Shown: positions 7,008-14,690, counted from the first letter of the stretch. The stretch: DNA of 31,306 nt from UBA5420 sp964485345 (GCA_964485345.1 CAZAJB010000024.1:1-31306), one strand, 5' to 3'. The notes: generated from the letters alone by a model not told the origin. Program-made: numbers and translations.

Positions 7008-9221
7008 TCACCTTTCTTCCAAAATTGTGCTATCGGCCAGTACTTCCCGGGGCTTGCTTCCCTGATACGAGCCTACAATACCCCGCACTTCCATAACATC
7101 GATCAGGCGCGCCGCTCTACTATAGCCAATCCTGAATCGTCGCTGTAGCATTGAGATGGAAGCTTGACCGTTTTCTACAACCAAACGAACGGCATCTGGT
7201 AACAGCTCATCGTCTTCCTCGTCAGCTAGACGAAATTCTTCGATTTTTTCCTCCACAACTTCTTCCTGATACTCTGGCTTACCCTGTTTCCTCCAGTACT
7301 CCACGAGTGTCTCGACTTCTTTATCCGAAATCCAAGCTCCTTGCGCTCGCACGGGCTTGCTCGAACCGATAGGATGGTAGAGCATGTCACCCTTACCTAT
7401 CAGGCGTTCGGCACCTCCCATGTCCAAGATGGTGCGAGAATCCACCTGGCTGGATACGGCAAAGGAAATGCGGGAAGGAACATTCGCCTTAATGAGGCCG
7501 GTGATCACGTCAACAGATGGGCGTTGCGTGGCTATAATAAGGTACATACCGGCCGCCCTTGCCATTTGAGCCAAGCGGCAGATCGCATCCTCCACCTCTG
7601 CTGCGGCGACCATCATCAAATCTGCCAGTTCGTCCACGATAATTACGATATAGGGGAGGTGCTCTTTGGGATCCTCTGGATCCGACTCCTTCACCGCCTC
7701 TAAATACATATCAATATTGCGCACGCCAGAGTCCGCGAAAAGTTGGTAGCGACGTTCCATTTCACCCACGGCCCAACGCAGTGCAACAGCGGCCTTCTTG
7801 GGATCGGTCACTACTGGCGAGATCAAATGGGGTATGCCATCGTATCCGGACAGCTCAACTCTCTTTGGATCTACCATTAAGAGCTTGACCACCTCGGGAC
7901 TGGCTCTAAATAAAACGCTACAGATCATCGCGTTTAAGCACACACTTTTACCAGAACCGGTGGAACCTGCCACCAAGACATGCAGCCACTTCTTCAAATC
8001 CGCAATCACCGGTTTACCTGCTATATCTTTGCCAAGTGCTAGGGCAACAGGTGATGCGTGATCAGACAACTCGGGACTCTCTAGCACATCCCTCAGCAGG
8101 ACTGCTTCCGTTGTCTTGTTAGGGACCTCAATACCCACCACTGGTTTGCCTGGTACGGGGGCTTCAATGCGCACATCCTCCGCCGCCAAGGCAAGGGCGA
8201 GATCATCGGCCAAGGAGGTAATCCGCGAGACCTTGATTCCTGGTGCCGGCTGGAGTTCGTACCTCGTTACAACCGGTCCCTGACTAACATTGACCACTTT
8301 AGCCTCAATGCCAAAGCTGGCGAGAGTGTCTTCTAGCAATTCTGTCTGAACACCTTCCGCCTTTTTTCCCCGGGAGCCAGATTTCTTCAATAGATAGGTG
8401 GGTGGCAGGGTGTACACACCTTGTGCCTCGCTAGAGGGTAGATTCAGAACCATTTGCTCGTGAACCTGGTCCGGTTCTTGCTTTCCTTCTTCTTCACCCT
8501 TTTTTTTTGGCCCCTTCTTCGGACGCTTACTCTTGATAGGCTCGGGAGTCAAGGCAATCTCTTCCGGCACCTCCTGGGGAACTTGAGCTTGCAGGCGTCG
8601 ACGTTTGCGTTCGTCGCGCCAATCGCGGAAACGGTCCCCCTGCCCATGCCAGAAGCCACAGATCGCTTCCCATATATACTTCGCACCATGTTGCGCCAAG
8701 TCAAGGAGGGAAATCCTAAAAAGAAAAATGAGGCCGAGCAAGATCATGGTGGTAACTAAGACATAGGACCCCTGAATACCGAAGGCAGTGTAGCTGACTA
8801 CAAGGAGCACTGCTCCAAAAACCCCGGCTCCCTCTCCTCGCTGGGCATAGGTAATCTCTTCCCGAAGATTAGGTGGAAACTGGTAACCCCGATGATACAG
8901 CATATGAAAGACTAGAGTCACTGAACAGACGAGCAGGACCACACCCACCGTTCTCTGAAGGGATGGAGGCCATTTCCTGCCACGGAGAATATGCAGGGAC
9001 AGCAGAAAAAAAAGCACGGCAAAAAGCACGGCTAAGTCCCCAAAGCACATCCGTAACACCGAGCGTAACTGCCCACCAACCTTACCGGTAGCATCCACAT
9101 AGAGGGCCAATACGGAGAAAACAGAACACGCCACTAGCACGATTCCTAGAACTTCTCTGGGTCGAATGCCTCCCTGTACCTTTGCCTTTTGCTCCTTCTT
9201 GGAACGGCCAGCTTTCCTCAC
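7008..9221 (-). CDS. ftsK: DNA translocase FtsK/SpoIIIE
   Basis: This 737-residue septal DNA pump moves the chromosome across a closing septum; in sporulation SpoIIIE moves most of the chromosome into the forespore. About four N-terminal transmembrane helices (roughly 24-175) precede a charged linker (about 195-260), a translocase core with Walker A 'AGSTGSGKSV' (418-427) and Walker B 'IVIIVDELADLM' (about 525-536), and a C-terminal winged-helix gamma domain (about 672-728, 'LVVENGQASISMLQRRFRIG') that reads orienting DNA sequences. The start is GTG at 9221 with GGTGGAG close upstream. The rod/chaperone/spoIIP/murC genes follow with minimal spacing. A 12-base palindrome GTTTCATGAAAC lies 34 bases upstream of the start. 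Confidence 0.96.
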   Translation of the reverse strand: MRKAGRSKKEQKAKVQGGIRPREVLGIVLVACSVFSVLALYVDATGKVGGQLRSVLRMCFGDLAVLFAVLFFLLSLHILRGRKWPPSLQRTVGVVLLVCSVTLVFHMLYHRGYQFPPNLREEITYAQRGEGAGVFGAVLLVVSYTAFGIQGSYVLVTTMILLGLIFLFRISLLDLAQHGAKYIWEAICGFWHGQGDRFRDWRDERKRRRLQAQVPQEVPEEIALTPEPIKSKRPKKGPKKKGEEEGKQEPDQVHEQMVLNLPSSEAQGVYTLPPTYLLKKSGSRGKKAEGVQTELLEDTLASFGIEAKVVNVSQGPVVTRYELQPAPGIKVSRITSLADDLALALAAEDVRIEAPVPGKPVVGIEVPNKTTEAVLLRDVLESPELSDHASPVALALGKDIAGKPVIADLKKWLHVLVAGSTGSGKSVCLNAMICSVLFRASPEVVKLLMVDPKRVELSGYDGIPHLISPVVTDPKKAAVALRWAVGEMERRYQLFADSGVRNIDMYLEAVKESDPEDPKEHLPYIVIIVDELADLMMVAAAEVEDAICRLAQMARAAGMYLIIATQRPSVDVITGLIKANVPSRISFAVSSQVDSRTILDMGGAERLIGKGDMLYHPIGSSKPVRAQGAWISDKEVETLVEYWRKQGKPEYQEEVVEEKIEEFRLADEEDDELLPDAVRLVVENGQASISMLQRRFRIGYSRAARLIDVMEVRGIVGSYQGSKPREVLADSTILEER

Positions 9222-9254
9222 AACTCCACCTTCTTTACATCCATGTTCTACGTA

Positions 9255-9266
9255 GTTTCATGAAAC
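9255..9266. promoter_or_regulatory. 12-base perfect palindrome upstream of ftsK
   Basis: GTTTCATGAAAC is its own reverse complement and sits 34 bases before the ftsK start, downstream of a TATATAAG stretch on the minus strand that could be a -10 region. Position and symmetry suit a small operator. No match to a named regulator can be claimed. Confidence 0.3.
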
Positions 9267-9293
9267 CCTACTTATATAGCTAGCACACGGCCA

Positions 9294-9749
9294 CTATTTG
9301 CCCTTGCGCAGTTGCTGCAACTCTTCAATAAAGCGATCAATGTCCTTGAACTGACGGTACACAGAGGCAAAGCGCACATAAGCAACGTCATCGAGTTCTC
9401 GCAGCTTGTCCATGACAAGCTCGCCAATGACTGCAGAGGCAATTTCCCGCTCCGGCCCTGAGCGAACATCGCGTTCGATATCATCAACCATGGCTTCAAT
9501 GGTTTCCAATGATATGGGGCGCTTCTCACAAGCCCGTAAAACGCCATTTAGTATTTTGGAGCGCGAAAAAGCCTCCCGCCCGCCGCCTTTCTTGATAACC
9601 AAGAAGGGCATCTCGTCGAGACGCTCGTATGTGGTAAAACGCTTGCGGCAGACAACACATTCGCGTCTACGCCGAATAGAAGTTCCTTCTTCCGTCTGCC
9701 TCGAATCTAGGACCTTACTGTCCAAGTGTAAGCAAAAAGGGCAACGCAT
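9294..9749 (-). CDS. nrdR: Transcriptional repressor NrdR
   Basis: NrdR (151 residues) represses ribonucleotide reductase genes when its ATP-cone senses ATP/dATP. The N-terminal zinc ribbon is complete (C3, C6, C31, C34: 'MRCPFC' and 'CVVC'), with the conserved 'DSR' and 'SIRRRRE' between, followed by 'RFTTYERL' and the ATP-cone (about 49-139, 'FLVIKKGGGREAFSRSKI'). The start at ATG 9749 gives the usual MRCPFC beginning and has GGGAGAGG upstream; the TTG at 9758 lies directly against that site and is unlikely. It follows ylmC by 68 bases with its own candidate promoter. No reductase gene is in the window. Confidence 0.97.
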   Translation of the reverse strand: MRCPFCLHLDSKVLDSRQTEEGTSIRRRRECVVCRKRFTTYERLDEMPFLVIKKGGGREAFSRSKILNGVLRACEKRPISLETIEAMVDDIERDVRSGPEREIASAVIGELVMDKLRELDDVAYVRFASVYRQFKDIDRFIEELQQLRKGK

Positions 9750-9800
9750 GGCCTTCAACCTCTCCCATCACCACTTGCCAAATAAATGGCACTCATAAAC

Positions 9801-9829
9801 ATTATACATTAAAACCGTCAGCGTTTCCA
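9801..9829 (-). promoter_or_regulatory. Candidate sigma-A promoter for nrdR
   Basis: On the minus strand TATAAT (9806-9801) lies 17 bases after TGGAAA (9829-9824), a perfect -10 with a 4/6 -35. The -35 lies inside the end of ylmC. Transcription would start about 45 bases before the nrdR ATG. A short inverted repeat TGCCA-N6-TGGCA (9776-9791) follows. Confidence 0.4.
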
Positions 9830-10069
9830 TGTTCTGTTTTTCACTAGCACCACGTCGGCTCCAATCAAGACCACATCCCGCCAGGGAATCTCCAGATCAG
9901 CATGTCTGCTTCCCCAAAACCGGAAGGTCGTCAACTCCTCCACAATCAGGGCCAGGATGCGTCCTGTCTCAGGATCAAGATCCAAATCACAGACACTTCC
10001 CAAGTAACGGCCCTCTTCCATATTGATCACATCGCGTTTTCGCAAATCAGATGTCTTCAGCGTGGTCAT
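9818..10069 (-). CDS. ylmC: YlmC/YmxH family PRC-barrel protein
   Basis: An 83-residue single PRC-barrel domain ('TLKTSDLRKRDVINMEEGRYLG', 'VCDLDLDPETGRILALIVE', then 'EIPWRDVVLIGADVVLV'). Members of this family (YlmC, YmxH) occur in spore-formers and are often annotated as sporulation proteins; the molecular role is not settled. The start at ATG 10069 is chosen because GGGAGGG lies 7 bases upstream and the domain begins there; the longer open frame to 10219 runs through the spoIIR terminator. It stands between spoIIR and nrdR. Confidence 0.88.
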   Translation of the reverse strand: MTTLKTSDLRKRDVINMEEGRYLGSVCDLDLDPETGRILALIVEELTTFRFWGSRHADLEIPWRDVVLIGADVVLVKNRTWKR

Positions 10070-10108
10070 GGTTGCACCCTCCCATTCTTCATTACTATAT
10101 GCGTTTAG

Positions 10109-10136
10109 CAAAAAAAAGAAACGGCCTAGGGCCGTC
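10109..10136 (-). terminator. Rho-independent terminator after sigG-spoIIR
   Basis: On the minus strand ACGGCC-CTA-GGCCGT forms a GC-rich hairpin followed by a T-rich run (TTCTTTTTTT). It starts about 18 bases after the spoIIR stop and separates sigG-spoIIR from ylmC. Confidence 0.85.
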
Positions 10137-10154
10137 TCCGCTGTTTGATTGTGT

Positions 10155-10820
10155 CTAATTGGAAAGGGTTGGGAAAACGGACGCTGATGCCTGCCACCAT
10201 TCTTGCAGCGCCTGGGCATACCTAGTTTCCGCCATGCGTTCCCAGAGTCTGAAGCGAAAAACGAAGCGAGTATCTGAGGAGGCGGTTTCCTCGATAGCGA
10301 CTAAGCTTTCGTCCATCGCGTCTAGTTCGGCCAAGCATAAGGGTGGAAAAAGGACACACCACCAATTATCTCCCTCGGCAGTTCCAATTTCGATGCGAAC
10401 AGCATCATAGAGGCCCTCAGGCAGAGACATGGATCCGTACTCTTTGTAGGGGAAGGGAAACTGTCCCATCTTGACTGCAACCTCATATGCAAAACCCTGC
10501 CTGGTCACTACCTCCTGCGCCCTTTGTTCTAGGCGATCGGCATTTTGTCGCAGGGCCAAGTATGCTCCCTGCTTATCGCTTATTGCCCCTAGTATCTGCT
10601 CTGCTTCTTTAAGTACCTCATCTCGCACAACCAGCTTGAGATCCTGATCCTGGGGTAAATTACTGTTAGCGATGACGTGCAGGCGAATCAGATTTTCCGC
10701 ATAGGCTTTATCATAACGTAGGCTGCCGCCTAGGGCAGACAAGATGAGAACTGAAATAAGGCCAATGCCAAGTAGCGCTAGACTCACCGTGAGGCGAGCT
10801 CTAATCAAACTGCGAAACAT
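10155..10820 (-). CDS. spoIIR: Stage II sporulation protein R (SpoIIR)
   Basis: SpoIIR is made in the forespore under sigma-F, exported across the septal membrane, and activates the SpoIIGA protease so that pro-SigE matures in the mother cell. The 221-residue protein has an N-terminal membrane/export segment (about 12-32) and then the family core 'LIRLHVIANSNLPQDQDLKL' with 'VRDEVL', plus 'VKMGQFPFPYKEYGS' and 'LPEGLYDAVRIEIG'. The C-terminal 'WWCVLFPPLC' is also typical. The start at ATG 10820 has AAGGAGGG upstream. Only 16 bases separate it from sigG, so the two are probably one transcript. A strong terminator follows. Confidence 0.93.
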   Translation of the reverse strand: MFRSLIRARLTVSLALLGIGLISVLILSALGGSLRYDKAYAENLIRLHVIANSNLPQDQDLKLVVRDEVLKEAEQILGAISDKQGAYLALRQNADRLEQRAQEVVTRQGFAYEVAVKMGQFPFPYKEYGSMSLPEGLYDAVRIEIGTAEGDNWWCVLFPPLCLAELDAMDESLVAIEETASSDTRFVFRFRLWERMAETRYAQALQEWWQASASVFPTLSN

Positions 10821-10836
10821 ACCCTTCCCTCCTTCT

Positions 10837-11613
10837 TTATGATGTAGCCATGTACTTGCGCAAGTGCTTCAAGGCAGCCTTTTCTAGCCTTGATACCTGG
10901 GCCTGGGAAATACCGATCTCGTCCGCGACCTCCATTTGAGTCCGACCTTCGTAGAAACGCATGGTCAAAATGAGCCGTTCCCTATCTCCCAAATGCGTCA
11001 TCCCTTCCTTAATGCTGACTCCCTCTATGAGATGCCGCTCGGTATTTTTATCATCGCTAATCTGATCGAGGACGAAGATTGGGTCCCCTCCATCGTTGTA
11101 AATGGGTTCAAAGAGAGAGATCGGATCTTGGATGGCGTCCAGAGCAAAAACAATATCTTCTCTGGGGATCTGCAACTCCTCTGCGATCTGAGCCAGAGAC
11201 GGCTCCTTGGAATAACGGTTGGCCAAACTATCTCTGGTCTGCAGCGCCTTATAGGCAATATCCCTTAGAGAGCGGCTGACTCGAATCGGATTGTTGTCTC
11301 TAAGATAACGCCGAATCTCGCCAATGATCATTGGGACAGCATATGTGGAGAACTTTACGTTCTGGCCAAGATCGAAATTATCAATGGCTTTCATTAATCC
11401 GATGCATCCTACCTGAAACAGATCGTCTACGTATTCGCCGCGATTATTAAACCTTTGGATCACACTGAGGACCAAACGAAGATTTCCCTTGACCATTTCA
11501 TCTCGGGCATCTTCATCGCCCTTTTGGATTCTCGCCAACAACTCACGCATCTTTCGATTGGGTAGAACTGGCAATTTGGCGGTGTTTACGCCGCATATTT
11601 CCACTTTGTTCAT
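10837..11613 (-). CDS. sigG: RNA polymerase sporulation sigma factor SigG
   Basis: Sigma-G (258 residues; B. subtilis has 260) drives late forespore genes after engulfment. Regions 2 to 4 are intact: 'LFQVGCIGLMKAIDNFDLGQ' with 'VKFSTYAVPMIIGEIRRYLR' (region 2), 'PIRVSRSLRDIAYKAL' (region 3) and 'DRERLILTMRFYEGRTQMEV' followed by 'ISQAQVSRLEK' (region 4 helix-turn-helix). The N-terminal 'VEICGVNTAKLPVL' is the sigma-G signature and separates it from sigma-F. The start at ATG 11613 has GGGAGGAG upstream. It is transcribed away from spoIIGA-sigE, unlike the collinear spoIIGA-sigE-sigG order in Bacillus. Confidence 0.96.
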   Translation of the reverse strand: MNKVEICGVNTAKLPVLPNRKMRELLARIQKGDEDARDEMVKGNLRLVLSVIQRFNNRGEYVDDLFQVGCIGLMKAIDNFDLGQNVKFSTYAVPMIIGEIRRYLRDNNPIRVSRSLRDIAYKALQTRDSLANRYSKEPSLAQIAEELQIPREDIVFALDAIQDPISLFEPIYNDGGDPIFVLDQISDDKNTERHLIEGVSIKEGMTHLGDRERLILTMRFYEGRTQMEVADEIGISQAQVSRLEKAALKHLRKYMATS

Positions 11614-11649
11614 CCTGATCTCCTCCCCAAAATGCCGATTACAAAGTTC

Positions 11650-11678
11650 AGTATTGCCACCTTAGAATGGATCTATTC
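11650..11678 (-). promoter_or_regulatory. Forespore-type (sigma-F/sigma-G) promoter of sigG-spoIIR
   Basis: On the minus strand GAATA (11678-11674), 15 bases, then GGCAATACT (11658-11650). The -10 fits the sigma-F form GGNNANHHT exactly, and GAATA fits the sigma-G/sigma-F -35 with at most one mismatch. The -10 ends 37 bases before the sigG ATG. Sigma-F control of sigG and spoIIR is known in Bacillus. The site was found by eye, not by a scored search. Confidence 0.55.
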
Positions 11679-11732
11679 CATTTTGTCAGGCAACCTGTTA
11701 TTGGAAAGCTCAGAGCTGTTTTCGCGCTTAAA

Positions 11733-11762
11733 GGAGGAATTCACATAATACGGGGCTAATAT
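11733..11762 (+). promoter_or_regulatory. Candidate sigma-H-like promoter of spoIIGA-sigE
   Basis: GGAGGAATT (11733-11741), a 12-base spacer, then GGCTAATAT (11754-11762) differ by one base from the sigma-H form RNAGGAWWW-N12-RNNGAATWW. The stretch looks like a ribosome site but no start codon follows it. A TATAAT at 11770-11775 with TTCACA 24 bases upstream is an alternative that resembles the over-spaced, Spo0A-dependent spoIIG promoter of Bacillus. Either would fit early sporulation control. Confidence 0.35.
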
Positions 11763-11798
11763 TCTTCCATATAATCCTAGTAGAGGAGTGAACAGCCT

Positions 11799-12758
11799 TT
11801 GCCCGAATACACGCTGTACGTTGATGTATGGCTCTTGCGTCTTGGCTGCAATTTTGTGTTCGAATATCTACTGCTGTGGGCTACAGCCACCATCACCCAC
11901 ACCAAGGCAGAACCGTCACGTTTGGCCTTGGGGTCACTGGTGGGTACCGTTCACTACTTCCTCTACCTTCTAGCAAGCTTGGGTCTGATACCGTACTACG
12001 GCTTCTTACGGTTCCTGCCCATTGTAATCTTTGTCTCCTTGGCGATGATCTTTGTGACCTTCTATCCCATCGGTTGGAAGAGTTTACTTAAGGTTGCAAG
12101 CCACTTTTACGGCATTGGTTTCATCGCGGCAGGCATGGGAATGGCTTCAGCTTATCTTCTTGGACCTGCTGAGACCCCCCAGTTCGCCATCGGTACCATC
12201 GTCTCCATACTGGCAATTTTGCTGGTTGCGGAGATCGGCTGGGGAATCGTGCATGAAACCATAGCCAATAAGGTGTATCAAATCCCTTTGGAGATTGGCT
12301 GTGACGGAACTCGGGTCCAGATGACCGCTTTGGTGGACACGGGGAATCACCTAAAGGATCCCCTAAACCGCCAACCTGTCATCATCGTGGATAAGAGTGC
12401 GCTAGCGGATTTACTTCCCACCGAGCTCACGAGCATTGTCGTAGATCTCGGTGATGGCAAGCTCGAAGCCATCGATCATCTTGCGTCCATAACCGAATGG
12501 CAAACCCGCTTACGCCTGATTCCCTACAGTTCCATTGGGAAGAATAACGGCCTGTTGATCGGCTTTCGACCTGACGAAGTCAAAGTAGGAGGTAGCCCTC
12601 TGCCCGGACACTTGCAGCCCACCATTGCAGTGCATCCTTACGATCTCTCACCTGATAACGACTACATGGCGCTGCTTCCCCCCATTCTGCTGGAGGGCTC
12701 TGTAGAGACCTGGAGAGGAGGCGAAGCGCATGGCAAGACCACCTCTGCAGACATTTAG
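11799..12758 (+). CDS. spoIIGA: Sporulation sigma-E factor-processing aspartic protease SpoIIGA
   Basis: SpoIIGA (319 residues) is the membrane-embedded aspartic protease that removes the pro-sequence of SigE when SpoIIR signals from the forespore. Five or six N-terminal membrane helices (about 10-150) are followed by a cytoplasmic protease domain with the catalytic 'ALVDTGNHLKDP' (D180, T181, G182) and the downstream 'IPYSSIGKNNGLLIGF'. The start is TTG at 11799 with AGAGGAGTG about 8 bases upstream. The 3' end overlaps sigE by 29 bases, the usual coupling of protease and substrate. Confidence 0.95.
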   Translation: MPEYTLYVDVWLLRLGCNFVFEYLLLWATATITHTKAEPSRLALGSLVGTVHYFLYLLASLGLIPYYGFLRFLPIVIFVSLAMIFVTFYPIGWKSLLKVASHFYGIGFIAAGMGMASAYLLGPAETPQFAIGTIVSILAILLVAEIGWGIVHETIANKVYQIPLEIGCDGTRVQMTALVDTGNHLKDPLNRQPVIIVDKSALADLLPTELTSIVVDLGDGKLEAIDHLASITEWQTRLRLIPYSSIGKNNGLLIGFRPDEVKVGGSPLPGHLQPTIAVHPYDLSPDNDYMALLPPILLEGSVETWRGGEAHGKTTSADI

Positions 12759-13458
12759 CCTGAAGATGCGTCTTAAGCTCATTGCCCTTCTGGCACGACT
12801 ACGATTAAGCCCGAAGGTCTACTACGTCGGTAGTAACGAAGTGTTGCCTCCTCCCCTCTCCACCGAGGAAGAGCAAGCGCTTCTAATTCGCTTGCAGGCC
12901 GGGGATTTACTCGTCAGAACGCCCTTAATCGAACGGAATCTCCGCCTCGTAGTGTATATTGCCCGCAAATTTGAGAACACCGGGATTTCCATTGAGGATC
13001 TGGTATCCATCGGCACCATCGGCCTTATTAAGGCAGTTAACACTTTTGATCCAAGCAAAAACATTAAACTAGCGACCTATGCCTCCCGCTGCATAGAGAA
13101 CGAAATTCTTATGTATCTGCGCAGAACCAGCAAACTGAAAGCCGAGGTGTCCTTCGACGAACCCCTCAACGTTGATTGGGATGGCAACGAACTCGTACTG
13201 GCCGATGTGGTGGGCAATGAAAGCGATGTCATCCTCCACATCGAAAAGGAAGTTGACAAAGCCCTGTTAACTGCCGCTCTACAGCAACTAACAGGGCGTG
13301 AAAAAAGGATTATGGAGTTGCGCTTTGGCTTGAAAGAGGACAAAGAACGAACCCAACGGGAAGTGGCGGACCTCCTGGGCATCTCCCAATCCTACATTTC
13401 GCGCCTTGAAAAGAAAATTCTCAAGAAGCTCAGGCGTGAGATGAGAAAAATGGAGTAG
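12730..13458 (+). CDS. sigE: RNA polymerase sporulation sigma factor SigE (pro-form)
   Basis: Sigma-E (242 residues) is the first mother-cell sigma factor. The sequence is very close to Bacillus SigE: 'LPPPLSTEEEQALL', 'LIERNLRLVVYIARKFENTG', 'IGTIGLIKAVNTFDPSKNIK', 'YASRCIENEILMYLRR', 'SFDEPLNVDWDGNEL' and the helix-turn-helix 'GISQSYISRLEKKILKKL'. About 30 basic and hydrophobic residues precede 'KVYYVGSNE' and form the pro-sequence cleaved by SpoIIGA just before the YY segment. The start at ATG 12730 has AGGAGG 8 bases upstream, inside spoIIGA. It is convergent with ftsZ across a strong terminator. Confidence 0.98.
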   Translation: MARPPLQTFSLKMRLKLIALLARLRLSPKVYYVGSNEVLPPPLSTEEEQALLIRLQAGDLLVRTPLIERNLRLVVYIARKFENTGISIEDLVSIGTIGLIKAVNTFDPSKNIKLATYASRCIENEILMYLRRTSKLKAEVSFDEPLNVDWDGNELVLADVVGNESDVILHIEKEVDKALLTAALQQLTGREKRIMELRFGLKEDKERTQREVADLLGISQSYISRLEKKILKKLRREMRKME

Positions 13459-13474
13459 TTGTGAGCATATAAGA

Positions 13475-13505
13475 AGGCCCCAAGGATAATCCCTGGGGCC
13501 CTTTT
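13475..13505. terminator. Bidirectional terminator between sigE and ftsZ
   Basis: GGCCCCAAGG-ATAAT-CCCTGGGGCC forms a strong hairpin (one mismatch) followed by CTTTT on the plus strand and TTCTTAT on the minus strand. It lies between the convergent sigE and ftsZ stops and can serve both. Confidence 0.85.
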
Positions 13506-13533
13506 CGTCTGCCATATAGCCAGCAATAGCCGC

Positions 13534-14583
13534 CTATTTCCGGCGGAGGAAGGCTGGAATTTCTAAAGAATTGTCAGTCAGGGGGCGAACATCAAGCTCT
13601 TTCGTAATCTTGAAACTTTCCTTGGACCTAGGAATATCAAAACCAGTTGCAATCACTGTAACTCGGAGAGCGTCTCCCAAACTCTCGTCGATGACGGCAC
13701 CGAAGATCACATTTGCATCGGAATCCGCTGCCCTGCTCACAATTTCTGCAGCCTCGTTTACTTCAAATAGCCCTAGATTCGAACTTCCGGTTAGACTCAA
13801 TAAGATTCCCTTGGCGCCTTCAATGGATGCTTCCAGTAGAGGGCTCGAAATGGCTTGTTCTGCGGCCTTGATAGCTCGATCTTCTCCTGATGCATAACCT
13901 ATACCCATGAGAGCAGAACCAGCATTGGTCATAATAGCTCTGACGTCGGCAAAATCAAGATTGATCAGACCCGGAACAGTAATAAGATCGGAGATCCCTT
14001 GTACTCCCTGTAACAACACATCGTCGGCTATCTTAAAGGCCTCTAGCATGGATGTGCGTTTTTCCACAACCTGCAGCAAACGATCGTTAGGAATGGTGAT
14101 TAGAGTATCTACTTTGCTTTTCAGAAGCTCGATGCCCTTTTCAGCTTGATCCTTGCGGCGACGGCCTTCGAAGGAAAAAGGATTGGTAACCACTCCGACG
14201 GTAAGAGCATGTAGTTCTTTCGCCACCTCCGCAACGATGGGTGCAGCTCCTGTCCCGGTTCCCCCACCCATTCCTGCAGTAATAAACACCATGTCAGCTC
14301 CTTGAAGGGCCTCCGCTATCTCTTCGCGAGACTCCTCTGCTGACCTTTGCCCCACAGTAGGATCAGCACCTGCCCCTAAACCCTTAGTGAGTTTGGCTCC
14401 TAACTGAATCTTCTGGTGTGCCTCTGACATCTGTAGGGCCTGCGCATCCGTATTTAGCGCGATAAACTGAATACCTTTCAGGTCGGCAGCAATCATGCGA
14501 TTCACTGCATTACTGCCTGCTCCACCGCAACCTATAACTTTTATGTCCGCAAACTGAACATTATCCAGATCAAATTCGAACAT
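13534..14583 (-). CDS. ftsZ: Cell division protein FtsZ
   Basis: FtsZ (349 residues) is the tubulin-like GTPase that forms the division ring. It shows the N-terminal 'IKVIGCGGAGSNAVNRM', the tubulin signature GGGTGTGAAP (106-115), 'NPFSFEGRRR' with 'ERLLQV'-type downstream residues, and the C-terminal binding peptide 'LEIPAFLRRK' at the very end, where SepF, FtsA or ZapA-type partners dock. The variable linker is short. The start at ATG 14583 has AGAGGGGGA upstream. It is last in the dcw run, 107 bases after ftsQ, with no ftsA in front of it. Confidence 0.98.
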   Translation of the reverse strand: MFEFDLDNVQFADIKVIGCGGAGSNAVNRMIAADLKGIQFIALNTDAQALQMSEAHQKIQLGAKLTKGLGAGADPTVGQRSAEESREEIAEALQGADMVFITAGMGGGTGTGAAPIVAEVAKELHALTVGVVTNPFSFEGRRRKDQAEKGIELLKSKVDTLITIPNDRLLQVVEKRTSMLEAFKIADDVLLQGVQGISDLITVPGLINLDFADVRAIMTNAGSALMGIGYASGEDRAIKAAEQAISSPLLEASIEGAKGILLSLTGSSNLGLFEVNEAAEIVSRAADSDANVIFGAVIDESLGDALRVTVIATGFDIPRSKESFKITKELDVRPLTDNSLEIPAFLRRK

Positions 14584-14690
14584 GGGATCCCCCTCTTCAA
14601 CAATGCCCTGATTTCCTGACTAATTTCCACATCCAGACCACTTTTCCCTCTAAACCGCCAAAAAAACATTGCTTCTTCCCGCCGCCCGCT

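Noticed and set aside
10070..10219. N-terminal extension of YlmC to 10219
   Set aside because: It would run through the spoIIR terminator and into spoIIR. The internal ATG at 10069 has a strong ribosome site.
14584..14690. A remnant of ftsA between ftsQ and ftsZ
   Set aside because: The 107-base gap shows no frame or motif of FtsA.
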